From: CAVVJA01 sp963801715
GTDB lineage: Bacteria; Actinomycetota; Actinomycetes; Mycobacteriales; Jatrophihabitantaceae
NCBI GenBank assembly: GCA_963801715.1
Contig: CAWDGB010000008.1
Coordinates: forward strand, 172,110 to 236,109
Direction: 5' to 3'
Length of the DNA: 64,000 nt
In this document: positions 7,855 to 15,523 of the stretch, one piece after another
Layout: the number at the start of each line of letters is the position of its first letter
Position numbering within the stretch: the stretch's first letter is position 1
Translations under genes and position numbers: made by a program
Notes under the pieces: generated by a model
What the model was told of the DNA's origin: nothing
Seen by the model: only the letters and a program-made list of their open reading frames with translations
The model's database searches: none

Positions 7855-9204
7855 CTACTTCTGGTAGAGCTCGCCGGCGTTCGCGGCCAAACGTTGGCTG
7901 GTTTCCAGCGCGCTGTGGACCGACTCCTTGCCGGCGATCGCCGAACCGATCGCCAGGGAGGAGGCGGTGCCGAAGTCGGTGAACTCCGGGATGTCCACGA
8001 ACTGGATGCCAATCGTGGGGCGCGGCTGGACACCCGGTGATATCGGGTTGGCGGTCTGGATCGCGGTGAGCGTCGGCCCGGCGAACGAGCGGGCGACCTT
8101 GAGGTAATCGGGATTCTGGTACGTCGACATCCGTTTGCCGGCCGGTACCCGAGCCCAGCCCAGCTTGGTGCCAACGAGGTCCTCATAACCCTTACTTGAC
8201 GCCCAGGAGACGAACTTCCACGCGTCGTCCTTGTTCTTGCTGGCCTTCTCGATCGCCCACGACCACGCGTATAACCAGCCCGAACTCTTGGTCAGCTTGA
8301 CCGGCGCCTGGACGTAGCCGATCTTGCCGGCGACCGGCGAGCCTTGTCCGTCGAGTGACCCGGCCGCGGATGTCGCGTCGTACCACATCGCGACCTTGCC
8401 TTGTTCCAGATCGGTAAGGCACTCGGTGAAGCCGGCCTGTGCGGCACCGATCTCGCCGTGTGCGCGGACCAGATTGACGTAGAAGTTCGTCGCATCGGTG
8501 AAACCAGGGCCGTTCACCTGGGCGTTCCAGTCCTTGTCGAACCAGGTACCACCGAACGTGTTCACCACGGTCGTCAACGGAGCGAGCACCTGCCCCCAAC
8601 CGGGCTGCCCGCGCAAGCAGATGCCCCGCATCCCCGGCTGCGCGTTGTCGACCTTGGCGGCCATATCAGCGATCTGGTCCCACGTCGGATGATCCGGCAC
8701 AGTCAAACCCTTGGCCGCAAAGACATCCTTCCGGTACATCAGGAACGAGGACTCACCGTAAAACGGCTCGCCGTAAATCTTCCGGTCCGGGCCGGTCAGG
8801 CTCAGAGCAATCGGCTTGAGCACGTCGGCCTGGTCAAAAGCGGGGTCCTTGGCGATGTAATCATCCATCGGGGTGAGCCAGTTGTTCTTCGAATAAAACG
8901 GAATCTCGAAGTTCGACAACGTCGCCACGTCGTATTGGCCGGCCTGACTGGCGAATTCCAGACTGGCCTTGTCTCGCAGGTCATTCTCCGGCAGCACGGT
9001 GAAATCGACCTTGATGCCGGTCTGCTGCGTGAACGTGCCGGAGAGTTTCTGCAGATCCACCATCTGCGGGTTGTTGACCATCAGCACGCGCACCGCGTTG
9101 CCGCTGCCGCCAGCCCAACCAAGTCCACCACAGGCCGCCAGGCCTAACGCCGCGGTCAGCGCTGCCAGCATTGCCAGGATCCGCTTGGGCGCGCGATGAA
9201 GCAT
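7855..9204 (-). CDS. ABC transporter substrate-binding lipoprotein (polyol/sugar)
   Basis: A 449-residue extracellular solute-binding protein of family 1. The N-terminus has a basic start, a hydrophobic stretch and the lipobox GLAAC, so it would be lipid-anchored at about Cys25. Typical features follow: VDFTVLPENDLRDK, YDVATLSNFEIP, YGEPFYGESSFLMYRKD and the aromatic C-terminal lobe GWLYAWSWAIEKASKNKDDAWKF. The family resemblance is to mannitol/sorbitol-binding SmoE proteins. It is the first gene of the transport operon. The upstream region carries a promoter candidate and two operator palindromes. The ligand is inferred from the downstream polyol dehydrogenase and xylulokinase. Confidence 0.9.
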   Translation of the reverse strand: MLHRAPKRILAMLAALTAALGLAACGGLGWAGGSGNAVRVLMVNNPQMVDLQKLSGTFTQQTGIKVDFTVLPENDLRDKASLEFASQAGQYDVATLSNFEIPFYSKNNWLTPMDDYIAKDPAFDQADVLKPIALSLTGPDRKIYGEPFYGESSFLMYRKDVFAAKGLTVPDHPTWDQIADMAAKVDNAQPGMRGICLRGQPGWGQVLAPLTTVVNTFGGTWFDKDWNAQVNGPGFTDATNFYVNLVRAHGEIGAAQAGFTECLTDLEQGKVAMWYDATSAAGSLDGQGSPVAGKIGYVQAPVKLTKSSGWLYAWSWAIEKASKNKDDAWKFVSWASSKGYEDLVGTKLGWARVPAGKRMSTYQNPDYLKVARSFAGPTLTAIQTANPISPGVQPRPTIGIQFVDIPEFTDFGTASSLAIGSAIAGKESVHSALETSQRLAANAGELYQK

Positions 9205-9224
9205 GAGATCTCCTCATCAGAGGA

Positions 9225-9240
9225 CCGCTCATCTGAGCGG
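9225..9240. promoter_or_regulatory. operator palindrome, proximal to the polyol transport operon
   Basis: CCGCTCA-TC-TGAGCGG is a perfect 7-base inverted repeat with a 2-base spacer, 20 bases upstream of the lipoprotein ATG and downstream of the candidate -10 box. It matches the sites at 9325-9338 and 4915-4928. Binding here would block transcription start or elongation, which suggests repression by the SorC-type regulator. Confidence 0.65.
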
Positions 9241-9268
9241 ACTAACCCTCAGAATGTGACCCAGAATC

Positions 9269-9297
9269 AAGATCCCGCTGACTCGCACCATTGTCAA
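9269..9297 (-). promoter_or_regulatory. candidate sigma-70 promoter of the polyol transport operon
   Basis: On the minus strand there is a perfect TTGACA (9297-9292), a 17-base spacer and GATCTT (9274-9269), a weak -10. It lies between the two operator palindromes, about 70 bases before the lipoprotein ATG. The -35 is convincing, but the -10 matches the consensus at only about half of its positions. Confidence 0.4.
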
Positions 9298-9324
9298 TAG
9301 GTGTTGCGAAATCGTGCGGCTTAG

Positions 9325-9338
9325 CGCTCATGTGAGCG
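9325..9338. promoter_or_regulatory. operator palindrome, distal to the polyol transport operon
   Basis: CGCTCA-TG-TGAGCG is a perfect 6-base inverted repeat with a 2-base spacer, upstream of the candidate -35 box. Its centre is 99 bases from the centre of the proximal palindrome, a distance that would allow a DNA loop by a tetrameric SorC-family protein. It has the same sequence pattern as the two other sites in this cluster. Confidence 0.62.
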
Positions 9339-9616
9339 AAAACGCTTGCTGCGCGGTCTTGCGACCTTGTCGGTTCCTACACCGCATCCGGACCCGACGT
9401 CAGCGCGGCAGGACTCCTGCCCAGCAGGCTGCGCTTCGCTCGCTAGTCGACCACGCCCACCACAGCCAGACGCTCTTGAGGTCCTCAGCGCTATTAGGTC
9501 ATTCCTTCAGTCGGGGCTCCACCTGACCGGGGCTGGGGCGCTCGGAGGTGTGTCACAGCCGGGGCTGCCGTCTTGTCTTTATAGGTGCGCGTAATCCTCG
9601 ATCAAGGAGTTTGATG

Positions 9617-10552
9617 ATGAGAGTCTTTGTGGCAGGTGCGACGGGAGCGATTGGAAGGCAGCTGGTGCCGCGGCTGGTCGCCGCGGGTCATGAGGTTCAT
9701 GGCATGACGCGTAGCGAGACGAAGCGGGCGATGCTCGACGGGCTGGGGGCTGTGCCGGTGGTCGCGGACGCGCTTGACGCCGATCAGGTCGCCGAGGCGG
9801 TCGGCCGCGCGAACCCGGAAGTGATCGTCCATCAGCTGACCGCGATTGGGGGGGTGGACATGCGTCATTTCGATCGCGATTTCGCGCTGACGAACCGTCT
9901 GCGGACCGAGGGGACCGACCACCTGCTCTCTGCCGGGGAGGCGGTCGGGGTGCGACGGTTTGTGGTACAGGGCGTAGGTAGCTATGGCATGTATCGGCGC
10001 ACGGGCGGGCTGGTGAAGAGCGAGGAGGATCCGCTCGACCCGACGCCCGCGCGCGAAATGCGGGAGACCCTGGCCGCGATCCGCCACCTCGAAGAGGCGG
10101 TGCTTGGCGCGGAGTGGACGGACGGGATTGTGCTGCGCTACGGCGTGTTCTACGGGCCGGGCACATCGCTGGCGCCTGGCGGGGAGCAGTTCGAGCTGGT
10201 CCGCCACCGCAGGTTCCCGGTGGTCGGCGACGGTGGCGGCGTGTGGTCGTTCATCCACATCGCCGACGCGGCGGAGGCGACGGTGGCGGCGATCGAGCAC
10301 GGCCGTCGCGGTGTCTACAACGTTGTCGACGATGATCCCGCGGCGGTCACCGAGTGGCTGCCGGCGGTGGCCCAGCAGCTCGGCGTCAAGAAGCCGATGC
10401 GGGTGCCGCGGTTCATCGGGCGGCTGTTCGCCGGGGAGGCCGGTGTGGTGATGATGACCGACATCCGCGGTGCGTCGAACACGAAGGCCAAGCGCGAGCT
10501 CGGGTGGCAGCCCAAGCATCCGAGCTGGCGGCAGGGGTTCGCAGCGGCATGA
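9617..10552 (+). CDS. NAD-dependent epimerase/dehydratase family protein
   Basis: A 311-residue extended short-chain dehydrogenase. The nucleotide-binding motif GATGAIG is at residues 7-13. The middle contains GSYGMYRR, in the region of the usual YxxxK site but without a clear classical pair, then RYGVFYGPGT and the C-terminal RELGWQPKHPSW typical of atypical epimerases. AAGGAG at 9604-9609 is followed by two ATG codons (9614 and 9617), and the second has the better spacing. Its stop overlaps the start of the ECF sigma gene (ATGA), so the two are co-translated. ECF41 sigma factors are commonly linked to a carboxymuconolactone decarboxylase, oxidoreductase or epimerase gene, and this would be the epimerase type. 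Substrate unknown. Confidence 0.85.
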   Translation: MRVFVAGATGAIGRQLVPRLVAAGHEVHGMTRSETKRAMLDGLGAVPVVADALDADQVAEAVGRANPEVIVHQLTAIGGVDMRHFDRDFALTNRLRTEGTDHLLSAGEAVGVRRFVVQGVGSYGMYRRTGGLVKSEEDPLDPTPAREMRETLAAIRHLEEAVLGAEWTDGIVLRYGVFYGPGTSLAPGGEQFELVRHRRFPVVGDGGGVWSFIHIADAAEATVAAIEHGRRGVYNVVDDDPAAVTEWLPAVAQQLGVKKPMRVPRFIGRLFAGEAGVVMMTDIRGASNTKAKRELGWQPKHPSWRQGFAAA

Positions 10553-11466
10553 CCGACCGCGAGCGACTGCTTGACGAGCTGCGGCCGGTCGCGTTCGCGA
10601 TCGCCTACCGGATGCTCGGCAGCGTGTCCGAGGCCGAGGACGTGGTGCAGGAAGCGCTGCTGCGGGTGCATCAGGCCCTGGACGCCGGCGAGCAGATTGC
10701 ATCCCCGCGCGGGTTCGTGGCCACCGTGACCACCCGGCTGGCGATCAACGAGCTGCGCTCCGCCCGCGTCCGTCGTGAGCGCTACGTCGGTGAGTGGCTG
10801 CCAGAGCCGATCATCACCGACGGCCACGATGATCCGGCCCGGCACGCCGAGACAGCCGACTCGCTGTCGCTGGCCATGCTGGTGCTGCTGGAGACCCTCT
10901 CGCCTGAGCAGCGCGCCGTGCTGCTGCTACACGACGTGTTCGACTACGGGTATCCGCAGATCGCGGCGATCGTCGGCAAGAACGAGGACAACGTGCGCCA
11001 GCTCGCCACCCGCGCCCGACGCCACGTCCAGCAGCGCCGGCCCCGTTTCCAAACAACGCGCGAGCAGCGCGATGAGCTGGCCCGACGGTTTTTCGCGGCC
11101 GCCGAGCACGGCGATCTCGCTGGACTCGAGGGGCTGCTCGCTCACGACGTGGAGCTGACCGGCGACGGCGGCGGCAAGGTTCCGGCCCTCGCGCGGACGC
11201 TGCGCGGGCGCACCCGCGTCGCGGGCACGCTGATCAACTGGGTTCGCCTAGCCGCCCGCGTTCCCGGCCTGTCGCTGCGCCCCGTCGAGGTCAACGGCGG
11301 CCCCGGAGCGCTCTACCTCGACGCACAGCAGCGGCTGGTCGCCGTGATGGCGCTCGAGATCGCCGGCGGTCAGATCACAGGCATCAACGCGATCGTCAAC
11401 CCCGACAAGCTGACGCACCTCGGGCCACTCGGCGACTACGCATCGCTGCTGAGGTCAGCGCGATGA
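10549..11466 (+). CDS. ECF41-type RNA polymerase sigma factor (SigJ-like)
   Basis: A 305-residue extracytoplasmic-function sigma factor. Region 2 contains AYRMLGSVSEAEDVVQEALLR (from about residue 18) and region 4 contains LSPEQRAVLLLHDVFDYGYP. A C-terminal SnoaL-like domain of about 120 residues follows (from RFFAAAEHGDLAGLEGLL) and ends near INAIVNPDKLTHL. That fused domain defines the ECF41 group, in which it modulates the sigma factor in place of a separate anti-sigma protein. The ATG at 10549 overlaps the epimerase stop by 4 bases. The target promoter is expected in front of the epimerase, but I could not identify it with confidence. Confidence 0.9.
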   Translation: MTDRERLLDELRPVAFAIAYRMLGSVSEAEDVVQEALLRVHQALDAGEQIASPRGFVATVTTRLAINELRSARVRRERYVGEWLPEPIITDGHDDPARHAETADSLSLAMLVLLETLSPEQRAVLLLHDVFDYGYPQIAAIVGKNEDNVRQLATRARRHVQQRRPRFQTTREQRDELARRFFAAAEHGDLAGLEGLLAHDVELTGDGGGKVPALARTLRGRTRVAGTLINWVRLAARVPGLSLRPVEVNGGPGALYLDAQQRLVAVMALEIAGGQITGINAIVNPDKLTHLGPLGDYASLLRSAR

Positions 11467-11537
11467 ACTCCGGCGCTCGCCGCGCTGGTTACGCGGTGAC
11501 GCAGACTGACTGAATCGCGCCGATATGACATTGCGCC

Positions 11538-11568
11538 TTGACCTGGAGCGCACTCCATGGTCCAGGCT
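11538..11568 (+). promoter_or_regulatory. MerR-type promoter/operator of the aldo/keto reductase
   Basis: TTGACC (11538-11543) and a -10-like CAGGCT (11563-11568) are separated by a long 19-base spacer that holds the dyad TGGAG-CGCA-CTCCA (11544-11557). A dyad filling an over-long spacer is the classical architecture of MerR-activated promoters. A truncated merR-like gene lies just downstream of the reductase. Confidence 0.65.
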
Positions 11569-11574
11569 CGAGGC

Positions 11575-12597
11575 ATGACGACGCAGAACAAAACGACGGA
11601 TCTGGTTCGCACGGTAGGGCCATGGAGCGTCCCGGCACTGGGAGTGGGCACTTGGGCGCTCGGCGGGGATTGGGTCTTCGACGGTAGACCCGCCGGCTGG
11701 GGGGCGGTAGACGACGAGGTTTCGATCGCTGCGATCCGGACAGCCTACGACGGTGGCGTCCGGCTCCTCGACACTGCCGACGTCTACGGCTGCGGGCACT
11801 CGGAGCGGGTCGTGGGTCGGGCGGTGGCGCCGTTCCGTGACGATGTCGTGCTGGCTACCAAGGTGGGACTTGTGTTCGACGAGTCGACCCGCACGGGAGC
11901 GGGCCAAGACCTGAGCCCGGCGTACCTGCGCCGGGCCTGCGACGCGAGCCTGCGCCGGCTTAGCACCGACGTGATCGACCTCTACTTGGTGCACCCGACA
12001 CCGGCGCCGAACCAGCTGACAGACATCGTCGGAACATTCGAGGAACTCGTTGCAGCCGGCAAGATCCGCGCATACGGCACCAGCGCGCCCGAGCCGGATG
12101 TCATCGCAGCGATCGCGGCCGGAGAGCACGGAGTTGCCGTACAACAGGAACTCAACGTCTTTAGCGCCGACACAGCGGCTCTGGCCGCGTGCGACCGGTT
12201 CGATCTTGCGGTACTCGCGCGCAGTCCGCTCGCGATGGGCCTGTTGAGCGGCAAGTACTCTTCGCCTGCCGATCTGGCACCGGGTGACGTGCGACGGAAC
12301 ACCCCGTGGTGGACGTTCTTCGACGACAACCGGATGGCGGAGTGGTTGAAGCGGATCGACCTGGTCCGCGACGTACTCACCAGTGGCGGCCGCTCCCTCG
12401 TCCAGGGCGCCATCGCTTACGTATGGGGCCGGTCGAACCGAGCAGTCGCCCTGCCCGGCGTCCGGACGGTGGCCCAAGCCGAGGAACAAGCGGGCGCCCT
12501 GGCGCGCGGTCCGCTCACCGCGGCCCAGGTCGCCGCGATCGACGCCCTGCTCCAGCCCGCCGACTCCGACCGACATGTGGCGGACGCGGCACAATGA
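11575..12597 (+). CDS. aldo/keto reductase
   Basis: A 340-residue NADPH-dependent oxidoreductase of the aldo/keto reductase family that reduces carbonyl compounds. The catalytic tetrad is visible in order: Asp and Tyr in LLDTADVYG, Lys in VVLATKVG, and His in DLYLVHPTP. A late cofactor motif reads ALPGVRTVAQAEEQAGA. An upstream ATG at 11557 is in frame but lies inside the promoter dyad, so the ATG at 11575 (MTTQNKTTD) is preferred. A merR-like gene follows after 7 bases, suggesting that the reductase was induced by an electrophile or drug sensed by that regulator. The physiological substrate is unknown. Confidence 0.88.
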   Translation: MTTQNKTTDLVRTVGPWSVPALGVGTWALGGDWVFDGRPAGWGAVDDEVSIAAIRTAYDGGVRLLDTADVYGCGHSERVVGRAVAPFRDDVVLATKVGLVFDESTRTGAGQDLSPAYLRRACDASLRRLSTDVIDLYLVHPTPAPNQLTDIVGTFEELVAAGKIRAYGTSAPEPDVIAAIAAGEHGVAVQQELNVFSADTAALAACDRFDLAVLARSPLAMGLLSGKYSSPADLAPGDVRRNTPWWTFFDDNRMAEWLKRIDLVRDVLTSGGRSLVQGAIAYVWGRSNRAVALPGVRTVAQAEEQAGALARGPLTAAQVAAIDALLQPADSDRHVADAAQ

Positions 12598-12604
12598 CCC
12601 AGCC

Positions 12605-12811
12605 ATGACGCTGTCAATCTCCGACGCTGCGGCCGCCTCCGAGCTGTCGATCGACACCATCCGTTACGACGACCGGCTCGGCATCATCGGTGCGGTGTCG
12701 TGCACGCCTGGAGGAGCCCGCGCGTTCTCTCCCGACGACATCGGCTGGCTGCGTATCCTGCGTTGCCTGCGCGACACCGGGATGTCGATGGCCGACCTGC
12801 GACGGTCTTGA
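12605..12811 (+). pseudogene. truncated MerR-family regulator (DNA-binding part only)
   Basis: A 68-residue product that matches the N-terminal half of MerR regulators: SISDAAAASELSIDTIRYDD, GGARAFSPDDIGWLRILRCL and a final RDTGMSMADLRRS. It stops where the dimerisation coiled coil and effector tail should begin. Family members of this type are usually 120-140 residues long. The conserved IRYYD motif is IRYDD here. It begins 7 bases after the aldo/keto reductase, whose promoter has a MerR-type dyad. Without the coiled coil it is unlikely to dimerise, so it is probably inactive, or a frame break has removed the rest. The following 140 bases do not restore an obvious C-terminus. Confidence 0.7.
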
Positions 12812-12958
12812 TCGACCGGTCGACGACGTCCGTTGCAGACGCTGCCGTGTCCGCAACCGTGCGTTTAACCGGACGACCATGCGAGGAGGTGTCGGTCCGC
12901 AGCGGACAAGAACGGGAGTAACGCGTCCACTCCCCTCCACCTTCAACCTATAGCGCAC

Positions 12959-12983
12959 CGGGGGTCTTGCGGCAAGACCCCCG
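12959..12983. promoter_or_regulatory. long perfect palindrome resembling the rifamycin-associated element (RAE)
   Basis: An 11-base inverted repeat (CGGGGGTCTTG at 12959-12969 and its complement at 12973-12983) surrounds the central CGG. The core CTTGCGGCAAG flanked by G and C runs is, as I recall it, the core of the 19-base RAE found upstream of rifamycin-inducible genes including helR in Streptomyces and mycobacteria. Here it lies about 220 bases upstream of a helR homologue on the same strand. It lacks a following T-run, so a terminator reading is less likely. Two extra base pairs relative to the remembered consensus lower certainty. Confidence 0.65.
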
Positions 12984-13204
12984 TCGTGCCGCAGAATCGC
13001 CGGACGAGGCCAGAATGTGTGCTAATAGGAGTCGCGAAGTGCGTGCGGTAATCCACGACCACGTCGCGCGGGGACGTCGAACCGATGGCTACGGGATCCT
13101 CGCCAGGCGGATCGTTGCTTATCACCGTCATCAGGTTCGTCACGCGGGCAAGACGACTTGGTGTACCCAGTGGTTGCGAGAGATCTCAGATCCGAGCTGA
13201 TGTC

Positions 13205-15358
13205 GTGAATCCGCTGACGACCAGTGCGTTTGATCTTCCCGACCAGCTCACTGCCAAGGCCGACCCGACGCTGATCGACGGCGACGAGAAGCACTTCGCG
13301 GCCATTGCGGAGAGCCTCGAGCAGTCGATTTCCGACCTGTCCGACCGCCTCGATGCGGAGCGCAAGGCGCCCGGCGGCATAGGCCAGAAGGCGATGGACC
13401 GGGACATGGAGATCCACCGACTGACCGCTCGCCTGCGCGTCCTGCGTCGCTACGGTCTGGACCTGTGTCTCGGACACATGGTCGCCGCAGCTGATCCGGA
13501 GCCCGTGTACGTGGGACGGCTTGGCGTCACGGACAGCGCGGGTCGTCGGCTGCTGGTCGACTGGCGCTCCCCCGCGGCTGAGCCGTACTTCGGCGCGACC
13601 CACGCCAACCCGATGGGTCTGGCAAGCCGCCGCAGGTATCGCTGGACCCGCGGCCGGATCAGCGACTACTGGGACGAGGTATTCACCTCGGACGGGTTCG
13701 AGGGGCATGCTGCCGCGCTCGACGACCAGTCCGCCTTCATCGCCAGCCTGGGCACCGCCCGATCGGCTCGGATGCGAGACGTGCTCGGCACCATCCAAGC
13801 TGACCAGGACGCCATCATTCGCGCAAGCTCCCGCGGCGCTCTGGTAGTGGACGGCGGTCCGGGTACGGGGAAGACCGTCGTCGCTCTGCATCGCTCCGCT
13901 TACCTCCTCTATTCCGACCCGCGCCTCGGTCACCACCGGGGCGGCGTGCTGTTCGTCGGTCCGCACCAGCCCTACCTGGCCTATGTCGCCGACGTCCTTC
14001 CCAGCCTCGGAGAGGAGGGCGTGCGGACGTGCACCCTGCGGGACCTCGTCGCCGAGGGAGCCGCAGCGGGGGTCGAGACCGATCCGGACGTGGCCCGCCT
14101 GAAGTCGTCCACGGATCTGGTGCGGGCGATCGAGACGGCCGTCCGGTTCTACGAGGAGCCGCCCACCAAGGGGATGACGGTCACGACCGACTGGGCCGAG
14201 ATCTGGCTGGGCGCCGACGATTGGGCCGAGGCGTTCGACGCAGCGCAATCCGGCCCTCCGCACAACGAGGCGCACGACCAGATCCTGGACGAGCTGACCA
14301 CAATTCTGCTGGACAAGCTCGACGACGAGGACGTCTCGGCCGACCAGTTGCGCACCTCGCTGCGGCAGAACAAGGAACTGCTCACGACCCTCAACCGCGT
14401 GTGGCCGCTGCTCGACGCGGCCGACGTCGTCGGCGACCTGTGGTCGGTACCCGCCTACTTGCGCAAATGCGCTCCTTGGCTGCGCCCCGATGACGTCCAA
14501 GCGCTGCAACGCGAGGACACCCAGGCCTGGACGGTCTCGGACCTGCCGCTCCTGGATGCAGCACGGCAGCGGCTCGGGGACCCGGAGGCGTCACGACGCA
14601 AGCGCCAGCATGAGGCCGCCGTCGCCGCCGAACGCGAGCACATGACCAGCGTGGTCGACGAGTTGATCGCGGCCGACGACTCCGAGCTCCTCGTGATGTC
14701 GATGCTGCGCGCGAAGGACCTGAACGACGCCCTGGTCGACGAGACCGCACTGCCCAGTACGGACCCGGACTTGCTCGCCGGCCCGTTCGCGCACATCGTC
14801 GTGGACGAGGCTCAGGAGCTGACCGACGCAGAGTGGCAGATGCTGCTGCTCCGCTGCCCGTCCCGCAGCTTCACCATCGTCGGGGATCGCGCCCAGGCCA
14901 GGCACGGGTTCACGGAGTCTTGGCCGGAACGGCTCGAGCGAATCGGGCTCGACCAGATGAACCTGGCCACCTTGAGCATCAACTACCGGACGCCGGAACA
15001 GGTGATGGCCGAAGCCGAGCCGGTCATCCGGGCCGTGCTCCCGGACGCCAACGTGCCGACCTCGATCCGCAGCGGCGACTTCCCCGTGGTACACGGGTCT
15101 ATTTCGGACCTGGGCTCGATCCTCGACACCTGGCTCGCTACGCATGCCGACGGGATCGCCTGCGTAATCGGCGATCCCACGTTCCGGGCGACGTCTCGCG
15201 TCCGCTCGCTGACCCCGGAACTGTCGAAGGGGCTGGAGTTCGACCTGGTCGTCCTCATCGACCCAGCCGCGTTCGGGCCGGCCATCGAAGGAGCGGTCGA
15301 CCGCTATGTCGGGATGACCCGAGCGACCCGGCAACTCGTCGTCCTCACGAGCTCCTGA
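13205..15358 (+). CDS. helR: RNA polymerase recycling motor ATPase HelR (HelD/UvrD-like)
   Basis: A 717-residue superfamily-1 helicase-like ATPase. HelR proteins pull stalled or rifamycin-bound RNA polymerase off DNA and so give rifamycin tolerance. The GTG at 13205 was chosen because the protein then opens with the family start NPLTTSAFDLP. The upstream in-frame ATG at 13085 adds 40 atypical residues. A coiled-coil-rich N-terminus (about 20-85) is followed by DWRSPAAEPYFGA, Walker A GGPGTGKT (217-224), Walker B VDEAQE and, near the end, the helicase motifs LSINYRTPEQV and ELSKGLEFDLVVLID. The tail GMTRATRQLVVLTS is typical of UvrD-like folds. An RAE-like palindrome upstream fits rifamycin-inducible control. 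No other rifamycin resistance gene is nearby. Confidence 0.88.
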   Translation: MNPLTTSAFDLPDQLTAKADPTLIDGDEKHFAAIAESLEQSISDLSDRLDAERKAPGGIGQKAMDRDMEIHRLTARLRVLRRYGLDLCLGHMVAAADPEPVYVGRLGVTDSAGRRLLVDWRSPAAEPYFGATHANPMGLASRRRYRWTRGRISDYWDEVFTSDGFEGHAAALDDQSAFIASLGTARSARMRDVLGTIQADQDAIIRASSRGALVVDGGPGTGKTVVALHRSAYLLYSDPRLGHHRGGVLFVGPHQPYLAYVADVLPSLGEEGVRTCTLRDLVAEGAAAGVETDPDVARLKSSTDLVRAIETAVRFYEEPPTKGMTVTTDWAEIWLGADDWAEAFDAAQSGPPHNEAHDQILDELTTILLDKLDDEDVSADQLRTSLRQNKELLTTLNRVWPLLDAADVVGDLWSVPAYLRKCAPWLRPDDVQALQREDTQAWTVSDLPLLDAARQRLGDPEASRRKRQHEAAVAAEREHMTSVVDELIAADDSELLVMSMLRAKDLNDALVDETALPSTDPDLLAGPFAHIVVDEAQELTDAEWQMLLLRCPSRSFTIVGDRAQARHGFTESWPERLERIGLDQMNLATLSINYRTPEQVMAEAEPVIRAVLPDANVPTSIRSGDFPVVHGSISDLGSILDTWLATHADGIACVIGDPTFRATSRVRSLTPELSKGLEFDLVVLIDPAAFGPAIEGAVDRYVGMTRATRQLVVLTSS

Positions 15359-15523
15359 CGTCGAGTTCCAAGAACTACGCGGAATCGCGCGAATCGGCCC
15401 ACTCGACGAACCGTCTCGATCGATGCGCTGCGACTTGTCGTAGCTGCGGCCGCAGCGACGATGATCGACCGCGACGCGGTTCAGCGTCCGGGTCAAACAC
15501 AACGATCCAATCTCCGCGGCCGG

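Noticed and set aside
12959..12983. Rho-independent terminator reading of the palindrome
   Set aside because: There is a strong stem but no T-run after it, and its core fits a regulatory element before helR better.
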